Under the pieces are notes generated by a model, which saw nothing but the letters and a program-made list of their open reading frames with translations, was not told the DNA's origin and did no database searches. Positions 1-8,238 of a DNA stretch of 52,281 bases are shown here, one piece after another (the first letter of the stretch is position 1; every line of letters begins with the position of its first letter). Source of the stretch: Methanomicrobiales archaeon (lineage in GTDB: Archaea > Halobacteriota > Methanomicrobia > Methanomicrobiales > Methanospirillaceae); NCBI GenBank assembly GCA_025350045.1, contig JANXYM010000005.1, positions 1 to 52,281 of the forward strand, written 5' to 3'. The translations under genes and the position numbers were made by a program.

Positions 1-1
1 T

Positions 2-238
2 AGGATCTTATTTGCAACAAAAGAATCAACACACGGAACGAAACGTTTGGAATCTGAATCTTTACTTTATTGGCCAATTCCCCTCCCCCCCCTTGCCGAA
101 CAGCACGAGATCGTCCGGCGTGTCGGTTTGCTATTTGAGCGTGCGGATGCCTTCGATCAGGAGGTTGCTGCGGCGGGCCGGCGATGTGAGCGGTTGACGC
201 AGGCGGTGTTGGGGAAGGCGTTTTCTGGGAAACTGTGA
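2..238 (+). CDS. hsdS: Type I restriction specificity subunit HsdS, C-terminal fragment (cut by window edge)
   Basis: The frame is open from the window edge to a TGA at 236-238, giving about 78 residues. They carry the signature of the second conserved region of HsdS: WPIPLPPLAEQHEIVRRV followed by a helix with AGRRCERLTQAVL and the terminal KAFSGKL. In the family this helix is part of the long coiled coil that spaces the two target-recognition domains and docks HsdM. The recognition domains, hsdM and hsdR would lie left of the window. The last 70 bases are the apparent source of the repeats at 3758, 5139 and 8037: 28 bases at 172-199 match 8101-8128 exactly. Family assignment is firm; whether the upstream gene is intact cannot be seen. 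Confidence 0.88.
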   Translation, partial: RILFATKESTHGTKRLESESLLYWPIPLPPLAEQHEIVRRVGLLFERADAFDQEVAAAGRRCERLTQAVLGKAFSGKL

Positions 239-397
239 AAAAAATTTTAGAATTGTAAAATTTTTTGATGAGGAGCCTAGGATTGAATAGTTCAAAGAAT
301 TTGTTGGATGATTTAGAAAGGTTTCGTCCGTAATTTAAAACGATCGAATGCACCGATAAATAAATAGATCTTTCCTGAATCGTATTTCATACAAAAA

Positions 398-3300
398 TTA
401 CGCTTTTGAATATTTTTCAATAAGCGACCAAAATTCAATTGTATCGTTTGAGGTAGGGGATCTCGGCCTTAATAATAATAATCCACGAATCAATTCAGTT
501 TTTACTCTGGCGTCTTTCTCCTGTTCAATTTTAAGTTTAATGTCAACAAAATTTTGTTTTCTTTGGAGATATTGAGGTTTTAATTGGCTGAGTTGTTCGA
601 ATAAATCTCGAATTTCTTGAATATTTGATGGGTGTAAAATTTTATCAAATATTACTTGCATCAATTCATTTCTTTCTTCGGTCGTCCACTGTACATTTAT
701 GGATAATAGTAAATCTATTATATCGGTCTGAACCGGACGTGTTCGATTTGCCAATTCATTGTGTAAATGTTTACTCAAACCACGAATCCTATCTTCGGGA
801 ACATAAGTCCCTTTCTTAAATATAGTAACAAAACTTGACCGAGCAGTTTGATCTTGTTCTGAAAGCAATTTTTTCAGTAATTCAATATACAAATCAATGA
901 GGGTGGTATTCTCGAAACATTTTGTATAATTACAAATCTCTAATAATTTTTGCTTTTGATCCGTAGGATATCCTGCAGGATTGACAATCATTTTCTTAAT
1001 GCTGTTTTCCAAAGTTCCATGCGATATCGACAGGTCCAATCCGCCTTGAATAAGTCTGCTACTTATGAGAATTCCATTGTGATCATTTGTTTGGAACGTT
1101 GAATTTAACAACTCTGATTTTTTTTCTTTTGGAAGAACAGAATAAATAATTACATAGAATTCGACATTTTGTAAAATTAACTGATCAAGGTGGGCTTTAT
1201 TTGTAATGATGAGTTTTTCTACAAGATTTTCATTCAAAATGTCTTTGAGTATTTTAGGATCACTTGTTAGAAGTTCATTGATCCTAGACATTATTGCGGA
1301 GTGAATGTTTGGATTTCCTTTTTTATTTGAAATTATTGAGAATTCAATTAAATATGACAGACTCATAGATGGTGATTTGATTTTTCTTGATAAGTCAATC
1401 GCAAATACCGAGAATTCATCATATGACCTTTGACCGATTTGAATTAAATTTTCATATTCATTCGCGTTGAGTCGAATAAATTGAGCAAGGTTATCAATAA
1501 ACTCTTTTTGGATTGTTAAATCAGTCTTAAAAAATTCTTCATTTAGATATGTTTTCAATCCAGAATTAATTACAGCAACTTCATTTGCGGTGATAAGGGT
1601 AGGAGATATTTTATTTATCCTTGATATTCCATGATCTATCGATATAAAACTCTTAGAGTTTGTAATTTTATTAATGAATAACGGATCTAAAAAAAATGCT
1701 TGCTTTTTGAAATCAAGATTGCATATTATCGATATGATATTATCATCTATGGGAATCGCGTTTAAATTTTTGAAATATTTATCATTAATATTATCCGGGA
1801 TCCTGATTTTTTCTGAAAAAATTAGAGATAACAAATCACACAAATATTCAGTCTGAAAATTAGGCATTAATGAAATCCAATTTTCAATAATTCGATTTAC
1901 CCTATCAGGGATTGTTTTTGGAACGATAAGTGATTCATATACCAATAAAGGAGGAATTTCTGATAAGGTAATGTATTCTTCCTCAATTTTATTGTATATT
2001 GTTGTATAAAGTGCGGGGGAAAAGCTAATTTTAGTTTTTTCTTTTATGTAGAATAGTGATTTGATGAATTGAATTTTTGTTTGTTGAATTTTTTTCTTCT
2101 CCAATTCATCTTTAAGGGCATTTGAAAAATCCGATTCAAATTCGGTAGATATGTTCATTTGTTCCAAATATTTTAAAAACTCTTCTTTTTCAGAATTTTC
2201 CATTAATAAATACAAGTGCTGAATTCCAGGGAATTTTTTCTCACTTACTGATAATCGCATGCGAGAGAATAAAAATATGTTTTGAATTACAATATCTCGA
2301 GTTGCATCAATAAATTGTTTGAATTCTCTGCCTATTTCAATTTTAAAGTTTGGTTTAACGACAAAGTGTTCCGGATTAGCATACCCTTCCTCTTTCATTA
2401 CCTGCAAACACTCTGGAAATTTCTTCTCTATTACCAAATATTTTGCAATTTGAGGAAGATTCTCATCAATAAAGGTCAGATCAAATTCACCGGTTTCAAC
2501 TCTGTGTAATAATAGAATATACAACCCGGATAAATCATTGACAAAATGTATTATCCTGCGAGGATTATTTCTGTAAGCCTGAACAATGATCCAAGCGACG
2601 TCATTTTTATTTTTTGTATCTATTTGAAATTGAGGGATGCCACTTTTCTCTAATTGCAACAAAGCGAACTGTTCAAACTCAGAAGGTACGAATTCTGGAA
2701 TTGTAACTTTACAATTAAAAAATTTGTTAAGAAATTCTTCGGATTCTCGTCCCTTTTGGTTTAATGAATTATTATGATTATTCGATTTGAAAAAATACAT
2801 ATTTTTTATATGTTTATGGATGGCCTCGTTGTCACAAGGAATTAAGAAAATAATGCTCACATTTGGTTCAGAATTCTTTAATTTTGGTTCTAAGAATGTT
2901 TTAATTGTGGTTAAAACTTCAACTGCTTTCCCCTCAGTAACCCGATCAAGATTATCGAAGACGATCAATAATTTCTTTGTATCTTTGGTTAACCACCCGA
3001 TTATTGATACAAATTCCTTCTCAAACTGAGCCGGATCAGAAAATTTATCTTCAACAATTCTGGTTGTATTTTTTGTGATAATAAAATTCAGATTATTTGG
3101 TAACCAGTACACCCATGCAAAAATAAATCCAAATAGGAGCGAATTGATGAAAATCTGAGGATAGTTGATTGGAGGGATCGTTGTAATCAGATAATAGAAT
3201 ATCAGTACTGCAGAAAACAAACAAAAAATTGCAAAGGGTATCGTTAATGAGCGATAATCAAATTTTGATTTATCTTCAATAGATTCCACAATCTTACTAA

Positions 3301-3673
3301 CTGAATCTGTTATTCTTTTTTCATCGGAAATTTTCTTTTTACATTTCAGCTGTTCAATACTTTCAAATAAAAAAGTGCGGCGTAACGCATCATCCTTGTG
3401 TTTCCAAACATCAAAAATTATTGTGGGTACAGATTTTTCTTCAATTTCGAGAAGATTCTCCACCCTATGCACAATTGAACTTTTACCTGTGCCCCAGCTT
3501 CCAAAAAGTCCAATCGTCATAGATTGGTTTGCATTAAGTACAATATCCTTAAGGGTTTGGGCAATTTCCGTATGACCGAATTTTAAATCTTCATTAAATT
3601 TTAAAGGTAAATCTGGGATAAATTGAATTTTTGAGATTATCTCTTTGATTTTTTCTGATGACCCCGGATCCAT
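398..3673 (-). CDS. KAP-family P-loop NTPase, membrane-associated, defence-type
   Basis: The protein has 1091 residues. Walker A (GSWGTGKS) is at residues 58-65 and Walker B with the acidic pair (LLIVFDNLDRV) near 235-245. Two hydrophobic segments near 143-166 and 176-192 are inserted between them, which is the hallmark of the KAP (Kidins220/PifA) NTPases; PifA of plasmid F is a phage-exclusion protein. The C-terminal 700 residues are helical with no domain I recognise. The gene is strikingly AT-rich compared with everything else here, which points to transfer. It lies directly downstream of hsdS in convergent orientation and has its own TATA box at 3711-3724. A role in anti-phage defence is inferred from family and context. 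The NTPase call is secure; the biological function is not. Confidence 0.85.
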   Translation of the reverse strand: MDPGSSEKIKEIISKIQFIPDLPLKFNEDLKFGHTEIAQTLKDIVLNANQSMTIGLFGSWGTGKSSIVHRVENLLEIEEKSVPTIIFDVWKHKDDALRRTFLFESIEQLKCKKKISDEKRITDSVSKIVESIEDKSKFDYRSLTIPFAIFCLFSAVLIFYYLITTIPPINYPQIFINSLLFGFIFAWVYWLPNNLNFIITKNTTRIVEDKFSDPAQFEKEFVSIIGWLTKDTKKLLIVFDNLDRVTEGKAVEVLTTIKTFLEPKLKNSEPNVSIIFLIPCDNEAIHKHIKNMYFFKSNNHNNSLNQKGRESEEFLNKFFNCKVTIPEFVPSEFEQFALLQLEKSGIPQFQIDTKNKNDVAWIIVQAYRNNPRRIIHFVNDLSGLYILLLHRVETGEFDLTFIDENLPQIAKYLVIEKKFPECLQVMKEEGYANPEHFVVKPNFKIEIGREFKQFIDATRDIVIQNIFLFSRMRLSVSEKKFPGIQHLYLLMENSEKEEFLKYLEQMNISTEFESDFSNALKDELEKKKIQQTKIQFIKSLFYIKEKTKISFSPALYTTIYNKIEEEYITLSEIPPLLVYESLIVPKTIPDRVNRIIENWISLMPNFQTEYLCDLLSLIFSEKIRIPDNINDKYFKNLNAIPIDDNIISIICNLDFKKQAFFLDPLFINKITNSKSFISIDHGISRINKISPTLITANEVAVINSGLKTYLNEEFFKTDLTIQKEFIDNLAQFIRLNANEYENLIQIGQRSYDEFSVFAIDLSRKIKSPSMSLSYLIEFSIISNKKGNPNIHSAIMSRINELLTSDPKILKDILNENLVEKLIITNKAHLDQLILQNVEFYVIIYSVLPKEKKSELLNSTFQTNDHNGILISSRLIQGGLDLSISHGTLENSIKKMIVNPAGYPTDQKQKLLEICNYTKCFENTTLIDLYIELLKKLLSEQDQTARSSFVTIFKKGTYVPEDRIRGLSKHLHNELANRTRPVQTDIIDLLLSINVQWTTEERNELMQVIFDKILHPSNIQEIRDLFEQLSQLKPQYLQRKQNFVDIKLKIEQEKDARVKTELIRGLLLLRPRSPTSNDTIEFWSLIEKYSKA

Positions 3674-3710
3674 AATTACATTTCCAAGAGTGAGAATATA
3701 TTCGTTCGTA

Positions 3711-3724
3711 AATTATTTTTATAT
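3711..3724 (-). promoter_or_regulatory. Archaeal TATA box of the KAP NTPase gene
   Basis: On the minus strand the sequence reads ATATAAAAATAATT, about 45 bases before the ATG at 3673. An expected start near 3692 would give a leader of about 20 bases. The cassette repeat at 3758-3851 lies just upstream. Confidence 0.5.
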
Positions 3725-3757
3725 CGTTTTTGGAAAGATTATTTCATAAACCGAACG

Positions 3758-3851
3758 ATCAAGCACCCCGGTCGTTCGCCCCCTTCCGCTCCTATCCTGC
3801 GTGCGGTCGGTACCGTGCGTGGTGGCGGCGGGCTGAAGATGCGAGCGGGGG
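3758..3851 (+). repeat. hsdS-3'-end-derived repeat, copy 1
   Basis: It begins with ATCAAGCACCCCGGTCGTTC and runs through CTCCTATCCTGCGTGCGG to GGTGGCGGCGGGCTGAAG. It aligns along its length with the copies at 5139 and 8037. The right half corresponds to the AGRRCER codons of hsdS but now contains an in-frame TGA, so it is decayed. It lies between the KAP promoter and the 3' end of the toxin gene. Confidence 0.7.
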
Positions 3852-3902
3852 GAATACATTCAGAGAGGAATTGACAACAAAGTAATGACTATTCCTTGTT
3901 TT

Positions 3903-4274
3903 TCACAATTCCCTGGTGCGGGATTTCATGTACAGGAGTATTCGTTCCCGGTCTTCGTTTTCCTGTTTACCTTTGAAGTAAATCTCGATGAATGTGATGG
4001 AATCAAAAAGCGGATCAAACGCATAAATCACCCGCAGACCGCTGTTCGAACCCCGGCCTTTCAGGGACTGGCAACGGAATTTCCGCACCTTGAAAACCGG
4101 GTCCGAAACATCAATGCCAAGATTTGCTATCTGAACAATACCCGGCAATCCTGAAGGAATGCGGGCACTCAATGCAACCGTGAATGTTTTCAGATCCTCT
4201 TCCAGTGACCGGAAGTCTTTTGACAATCTTTTCATATCGTGATCGAATTCGGGTAACCGGAAAAATTCAGTCAT
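3903..4274 (-). CDS. RelE/ParE-like toxin paired with a Panacea antitoxin
   Basis: The protein has 123 residues. The C-terminal half carries the RelE-fold pattern KVRKFRCQSLKGRGSNSGLR followed by VIYAFD and a strand FIEIYFKG, in which the conserved basic residues of the beta-sheet face (K/R near 63-80) are present. RelE/HigB-type toxins are usually ribosome-dependent mRNA endonucleases; the activity here is inferred. The start codon overlaps the end of the upstream Panacea gene by 8 bases, so the two are translationally coupled with the antitoxin made first. No frameshift is seen, so the toxin is probably functional. It could instead be a ParE-like gyrase inhibitor; the fold is shared. Confidence 0.72.
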   Translation of the reverse strand: MTEFFRLPEFDHDMKRLSKDFRSLEEDLKTFTVALSARIPSGLPGIVQIANLGIDVSDPVFKVRKFRCQSLKGRGSNSGLRVIYAFDPLFDSITFIEIYFKGKQENEDRERILLYMKSRTREL

Positions 4275-4791
4275 CCTGATATTCTCTCACGGACATCTGC
4301 GGATCACGGTAAAAAACGAGTTCATATTTTATTGGGGAGTTATCAGTTGTTGCAATATAAGGCAGGTCCGCATGGGATATTGCGCTGACCTGCGATGCAT
4401 TCATGTGGGAATATTTGCTGATGGTATTCTCAATGTGCTGAAGTTCCGTTGCACTCAGAAGGCTCACATCCGGCTTGTCGCAGGATAAGAATCGCTTCTG
4501 ATCGTATTTTCCGTATTTGGAATCGACAGCCTCAATTTTTCCCTCTATGGTGAGTTCAGTGATGGCAGTATCAAAATCGCCCGGTGCCGGCCCGTGAGGC
4601 AATTTGTAATACGTTTCACCAGTCAGAAATTCTTCATAGATCTCGTAGTAATCGAAATCAGAGAAGTAGAGAATTTTCCAAAGGACGGTCTTTCCAACAT
4701 TCGGCGCACAACCGCAGTTGTGGATAATATAATGAAGAACCTGCTTGAGTTTAGGTAAATTCAATTCATTTTTTTCAATAGATTCGGTCAT
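4267..4791 (-). CDS. Panacea-domain (DUF4065, SocA-like) antitoxin
   Basis: The protein has 174 residues. The Panacea pattern is clear: LWKILYFSDFDYYEIYEEFL at 37-56, then TGETYYKLPHGPAPGDFD at 57-74, with the conserved small-protein GP. Family knowledge: Panacea proteins are hyperpromiscuous antitoxins that neutralise many unrelated toxins, and SocA of Caulobacter is a proteolytic adaptor. The N-terminal 25 residues are a charged helix preceding the domain. The gene leads a two-gene operon with the toxin at 3903-4274, with TATA box 4838-4849 and a leader of about 27 bases. Autoregulation is likely by analogy, but no operator is obvious. Confidence 0.8.
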   Translation of the reverse strand: MTESIEKNELNLPKLKQVLHYIIHNCGCAPNVGKTVLWKILYFSDFDYYEIYEEFLTGETYYKLPHGPAPGDFDTAITELTIEGKIEAVDSKYGKYDQKRFLSCDKPDVSLLSATELQHIENTISKYSHMNASQVSAISHADLPYIATTDNSPIKYELVFYRDPQMSVREYQDD

Positions 4792-4837
4792 TGACTATAA
4801 ACCTGCGAAATAATTCTAATCACGTATTGCTATCGTG

Positions 4838-4849
4838 GAATTATATAGG
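4838..4849 (-). promoter_or_regulatory. TATA box of the Panacea/toxin operon
   Basis: On the minus strand the sequence reads CCTATATAATTC. It is about 50 bases before the antitoxin ATG at 4791, predicting a start near 4818. Confidence 0.5.
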
Positions 4850-5138
4850 CTTTCCTATGATGTTCTCAATAAATTTGTCTTCATGAGGCATAAGGAAATG
4901 GGTAGATGCATCAATTCTTATCCAATTTTCCAGATTTTTTTTACATGAAACAAAGAGGCTGGATATTTGTTCTTCATCACCCCATTAACCTCCCCATCGG
5001 CACTCGTGCATTAGGTCCGGACATTCTGGAATCTTTTTTCTATACCATCTTCTCGTAGGACTTTCCGCACTATAATCGCGTTCTCACAATTGATCTACCT
5101 GATGATCGCTTCGTGCATCCAGGCACCTTCCATCCCTT
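4850..5138. other. AT-rich intergenic stretch, no gene seen
   Basis: Together with the repeat at 5139-5230 this makes about 500 bases without a convincing gene between the Panacea promoter and the DUF488 gene. Short open frames on both strands lack a start, a binding site and any recognisable motif. Confidence 0.5.
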
Positions 5139-5230
5139 ATCAAGCATCCCGGTCGTTCGCCTCATTCCGCTCCCTATCCGGCGTGTGGCTACGAGCGTGA
5201 TGGCGGCGGGCCGGCGATGTGAGAGGGGGG
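5139..5230 (+). repeat. hsdS-3'-end-derived repeat, copy 2 (reading frame best preserved)
   Basis: It begins ATCAAGCATCCCGGTCGTTC and ends GGCGGGCCGGCGATGTGAGA. In one frame it still reads LIPLPIRRVATSVMAAGRRC, which is hsdS IPLP...IVRRV...AAGRRCER with the intervening PPLAEQHE and GLLFERADAF parts deleted. This frame is the strongest evidence that the repeats descend from hsdS. Confidence 0.7.
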
Positions 5231-5309
5231 TAAGCTGGGCGCCTCCCGATTCTGATGCAGTCCTTTTCTCCAGGAATAAAATAGCCCAGGTCTCATTTGT
5301 CCGGATTCC

Positions 5310-5927
5310 TTATGGCACCTTAGGCCCCCGCCCCACCCTCTCGTACATTAACCCGACAAAATCCACCGGTTCACCGGTGATGCTAACCTGCGATGTATCG
5401 AAAAAAGAATCGACCAGCTTCCGCTCAAGATCCTCGTTTGTCTCCAATTTCATATCAGGACGGATATGAATTACGGAAATGTCCTTTGATTGGAGGAACG
5501 GCGAGATCAAAGCAAACCGGTGGCATCGCTCCGGTTCCTTCTCGGCACACATTAATGCGATCTTCTTCCCGCTGGATATTATCGATAGTACTTCGTTGAT
5601 GCCTTCCTGAAATTTTTCTGTATTCTGAACTTTCCGGTAGTTGACAGTCCCGTCTGGAAAGAGCAACCCGGGATCGGTATACCTACCTCTAATCTTATCG
5701 CCCATATCCCGGTAACCGATGTCACTCAGGCTTAAGGATTTTTCAAGATTTTCCCGGTTAAAATGCGGATTGAACCGGCTGTACGGGGAACTCCGGACAT
5801 CGATAATCACATCGATACTGACATTCTGTAAAAAAGTGATGAACCGGTCGATTGGGTAATTCCCGTAGCCGATAGTGAAGCATTGTTTTTGTTGCGGTTG
5901 ATGCATCATCGGGGGGCTGCTGAACAT
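5310..5927 (-). CDS. DUF488 family protein
   Basis: The protein has 205 residues. The DUF488 hallmarks are TIGYGNYPIDRFI near 18-30, DVRSSPYSRFNPHF at 43-56 and the cysteine motif MCAEKEPERCHR at 126-137. The motif is conserved and suggests a catalytic or metal-binding site; the biochemical role of the family is not settled. The first ATG overlaps the upstream ASCH gene by 22 bases, and a later Met at 7 or 8 is an alternative start. It is the last gene of the minus-strand operon from 7623. DUF488 proteins often sit near ASCH or DNA-modifying proteins, so a nucleic-acid-related defence role is possible, but this is inference. Confidence 0.8.
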   Translation of the reverse strand: MFSSPPMMHQPQQKQCFTIGYGNYPIDRFITFLQNVSIDVIIDVRSSPYSRFNPHFNRENLEKSLSLSDIGYRDMGDKIRGRYTDPGLLFPDGTVNYRKVQNTEKFQEGINEVLSIISSGKKIALMCAEKEPERCHRFALISPFLQSKDISVIHIRPDMKLETNEDLERKLVDSFFDTSQVSITGEPVDFVGLMYERVGRGPKVP

Positions 5928-6307
5928 TTTTCCCCATCAATATAACAATACGACTGCGGCGGAACAAATCCCGGCATCGTTTCATACGGATTGATCGGAT
6001 CGTTAAATTCCTGTAAATTTTGGATCTCGATGGCAAATGCCCGGGACTTCCCGTCAAAGTATGCAAAGAAATCCCGGGTATCAATACCGGCAAATTCTTT
6101 TACCGTATCCCAAAGCTCATTTGGATGATCTTCAAGGATCCCTCCAATCTCAAATGTCCCCACGATTTTTTTCACGGGCGAAGAAGAATAGATGTAGATC
6201 CGGTTGATCTCGCGGTTTTTGAAGATTGTTTTCCGGAACTCGTACCGTTTATGCCCCTCAATAATGGACTTTACGTATTTCGGTTTAATTGACAGTAAAA
6301 CGTCCAT
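5906..6307 (-). CDS. ASCH-domain protein
   Basis: The protein has 133 residues. It opens with MDVLLSIKPKYVKSIIEGHK and then RYEFRK, the typical first strand and helix of ASCH proteins, followed by RIYIYSSSPVKKIVGTFEIG and a later AFAIEIQNLQEFNDPI. ASCH domains are PUA-like beta barrels that bind RNA or modified nucleotides; some act as RNA- or nucleoside-processing enzymes. The small size leaves only the single domain. It overlaps the DUF488 gene by 22 bases and follows the DUF1828 gene by 44 bases, so it belongs to the same operon. The substrate cannot be read from the sequence. Confidence 0.8.
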   Translation of the reverse strand: MDVLLSIKPKYVKSIIEGHKRYEFRKTIFKNREINRIYIYSSSPVKKIVGTFEIGGILEDHPNELWDTVKEFAGIDTRDFFAYFDGKSRAFAIEIQNLQEFNDPINPYETMPGFVPPQSYCYIDGEKCSAAPR

Positions 6308-6351
6308 TGATTCCTCCGTGGGCTTTTATGCTTCCGAAGGTTTCGAGAATC

Positions 6352-7137
6352 CTATCCCGTCACCATTCCGCCAGACTCCTGCACATATTTTAAGAACCGG
6401 TCCTTGTTGCCGTGCAGATTGGAGAACTGTTTCTCGCAGACATCGGTGAACTTCGCAAGCGCCTTCCGGTTGATCTCTTCCTGGTCTTCAAAGATACCAA
6501 TTGACCGGAATTTCAGGCCCCATTTTTCAAACATGAGCAGGTTGATCGTTGCATTGCTCACCCGGTCATCATTTGATAACGCGTACACAAGAATCGGCCC
6601 GGAATTACTCTCGATCATGAAATCCGCGGTATATTTACTGTCGGGATCATGGGTAGGATCATGCCAGTCTGAGTGGACGTGCCCTTCAGGTATGTGCCCC
6701 TGTACAAATTCGTGTACATCTTCCATGAATGTTGAACGGACACGTTCCCGTGACAGATAGGAGACATCGGAAATTTTGAGCAGGGCCTGAACGTAACTGT
6801 AGAGTGCATCGCCATACTGGTCGTTCTGTATTGAGAGGATCAGTTCTCCGTTCCGGTCCTCGACAGAGAATGCCGAGAGAGCGTTTGAGATGATCTTCTG
6901 CCGTCCCCCGCTCCGCAGATCCTTATCCTCCAGATCGTACGTAAGGTGCATAAAGGTATGTCCCTCATCAGAGAGCATCCACCGCCCATCCTCATGTTTC
7001 AGAACGACAACGAGATGATCCCCGTCTTCAAAGAGGAACGGGGTAAAGACCCGGTACCGGTCTACACCTTCGGCTTCCACGCGAACCTGATCGCACACTT
7101 TCTGCCGGAAATTCTGTGTGATTGTCTTGACCGACAT
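6352..7137 (-). CDS. DUF1828/DUF1829-type protein
   Basis: The protein has 261 residues. The N-terminal part shows the DUF1828 pattern: [20 protein letters not shown] then [15 protein letters not shown] near residues 27-66, where the aromatic-aspartate-glycine turn is typical. The C-terminal part (about 150-245, [20 protein letters not shown]) resembles the DUF1829 half that commonly follows. No catalytic motif is evident. Its ATG directly abuts the stop of the upstream gene at 7138, so the two are tightly coupled. Such proteins are frequent in mobile and phage-related regions. The function is unknown; a nuclease-like or toxin-neutralising role would be a guess. Confidence 0.72.
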   Translation of the reverse strand: MSVKTITQNFRQKVCDQVRVEAEGVDRYRVFTPFLFEDGDHLVVVLKHEDGRWMLSDEGHTFMHLTYDLEDKDLRSGGRQKIISNALSAFSVEDRNGELILSIQNDQYGDALYSYVQALLKISDVSYLSRERVRSTFMEDVHEFVQGHIPEGHVHSDWHDPTHDPDSKYTADFMIESNSGPILVYALSNDDRVSNATINLLMFEKWGLKFRSIGIFEDQEEINRKALAKFTDVCEKQFSNLHGNKDRFLKYVQESGGMVTG

Positions 7138-7623
7138 TTAGTTCATCCCCCATTGAGCCAGACTGCGGTTTTTTGTTGAGACCATGAACCCACAGTCCCG
7201 TAACATACATTCGATTGCACCGTGATAATCTGCATACCGGTTCGTCTCTTCAGCATAGGTATCTTCCCGATACCCTGACTGCTGGTAACGTTCGGTTGCG
7301 GTATGGATATGGAATCCATAAAATGTTTTTTTCTCTAACGGATTCGTATGTTCATGACTTTTTCCATTATGCCTGCGGAGCCGGAACTGTTGGTTTGATC
7401 CTTTGGGAATGTATAGGAGAATTATTGAAAAATCCAGCTGGTTTGATTCGCTCTGCCGGAATACAAGACGGAAGGATGATCCATTCTCCCCGGTAATTTC
7501 CCGTTCGAATTCTTTATGTCCATGTTTGGATTTTAACTTCGACTGGTTCAGGAAATCATCCGATAATACTTTCCGCTCATCGAGCAACGACCCAATTGTA
7601 TCATCACTCAGTTGGATCGTCAT
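7138..7623 (-). CDS. Conserved hypothetical protein with an HxNP...HxH motif (possibly DUF6978)
   Basis: The protein has 161 residues. A C-terminal region reads FRLRRHNGKSHEHTNPLEKK, then FYGFHIHTATERYQQ, and closes with AIECMLRDCGF. The spacing of three His pairs with NP suggests a metal or nucleotide site. I recall a similar layout in proteins grouped as DUF6978 that neighbour DUF1828, but could not confirm it. It is the first gene of the operon running to DUF488. A TATA-like ATTATATCC (about 7643-7651) lies some 25 bases before the ATG, so the transcript may be leaderless. A GGAGG just upstream is spaced better for a nine-codon mini-frame than for this ATG. Confidence 0.6.
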   Translation of the reverse strand: MTIQLSDDTIGSLLDERKVLSDDFLNQSKLKSKHGHKEFEREITGENGSSFRLVFRQSESNQLDFSIILLYIPKGSNQQFRLRRHNGKSHEHTNPLEKKTFYGFHIHTATERYQQSGYREDTYAEETNRYADYHGAIECMLRDCGFMVSTKNRSLAQWGMN

Positions 7624-7729
7624 ATTTTTTCATTAGCCTCCGGATATAATAACACTGTTCGTGAATTTGGATGGTTGATCGCTTCATTTTTCGTGTTTTG
7701 AATATTCTTGTGTTCTAAAAAAGAAGCGA

Positions 7730-7897
7730 TTATTTTTCTTTTGTTACCCCTTTGAACGGTCTTCCGTCTTGTTTTACGTCAATGAATTGCCCGGTGTTCG
7801 TGTCACGTTTCACAAACTGATCGGTTCTTGGGTTGAGAACCTGACTTCGATCATCTACTGCGCCGCGTCGAAAATCATTGCCTGTGTTCTTTGCCAT
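7730..7897 (-). CDS. Small conserved protein (55 aa)
   Basis: A short frame from ATG (complement 7895-7897) to TAA (complement 7730-7732) gives 55 residues beginning MAKNTGNDFRRGAVDDRSQV and ending DVKQDGRPFKGVTKEK. The middle reads LNPRTDQFVKRDTNTGQFID. I recognise the pattern (KNTGNDFRKGAVKxRSQ...GKFMDVKxDGxPFKGVRKE) from small proteins common in bacteria, whose role is unknown. A good Shine-Dalgarno GGAG precedes the ATG by nine bases (TTGTTGGAGAAGAACAATGG). It is hydrophilic with no membrane segment. It heads the cassette that ends at the repeat copy 8037-8152. Confidence 0.75.
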   Translation of the reverse strand: MAKNTGNDFRRGAVDDRSQVLNPRTDQFVKRDTNTGQFIDVKQDGRPFKGVTKEK

Positions 7898-8036
7898 TGT
7901 TCTTCTCCAACAATAATTCCCGATTTTTATGAGAATTGTTGTTATCTCTCCTTGACCTTTGGATAATTAACAAATTATCTCGTGTGTGGTGTGAAAGTGA
8001 ATCGCTCGAAAAAATTATTCGATACTCCCTTACCGG

Positions 8037-8152
8037 CCAGCCCAGTCGTTCGCCCCATTCCGCTCCTATCCGGCGTGCGGCCCCAACCGGGTGTCGTGGT
8101 GGCGGGCCGGCGATGTGAGCGGTTGACGGAGGAGTTATCGGAGAGAAAATAA
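8037..8152 (+). repeat. hsdS-3'-end-derived repeat, copy 3 (retains a terminal frame)
   Basis: From 8045 to the TAA at 8150-8152 one frame reads VVRPIPLLSGVRPQPG then VVVAGRRCERLTEELSERK. Bases 8101-8128 are identical to 172-199 inside the 3' end of hsdS. The left half matches copies 1 and 2 (TCGTTCGCC, CATTCCGCTCCTATCCGGCG). It closes the third cassette and borders the region of normal composition. Confidence 0.72.
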
Positions 8153-8238
8153 AACGCGATTTTTTTAATAATACCCTGTTGGGGGGGAAGTTTGCAGGAA
8201 AAGGAAGGTTTATCATCCCGCATCCGTTTTTATAATTC

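Noticed and set aside
4030-4090. GTTCGAACCCC that looks like a tRNA T-loop
   Set aside because: No acceptor stem or anticodon arm fits around it; it is inside the toxin gene.
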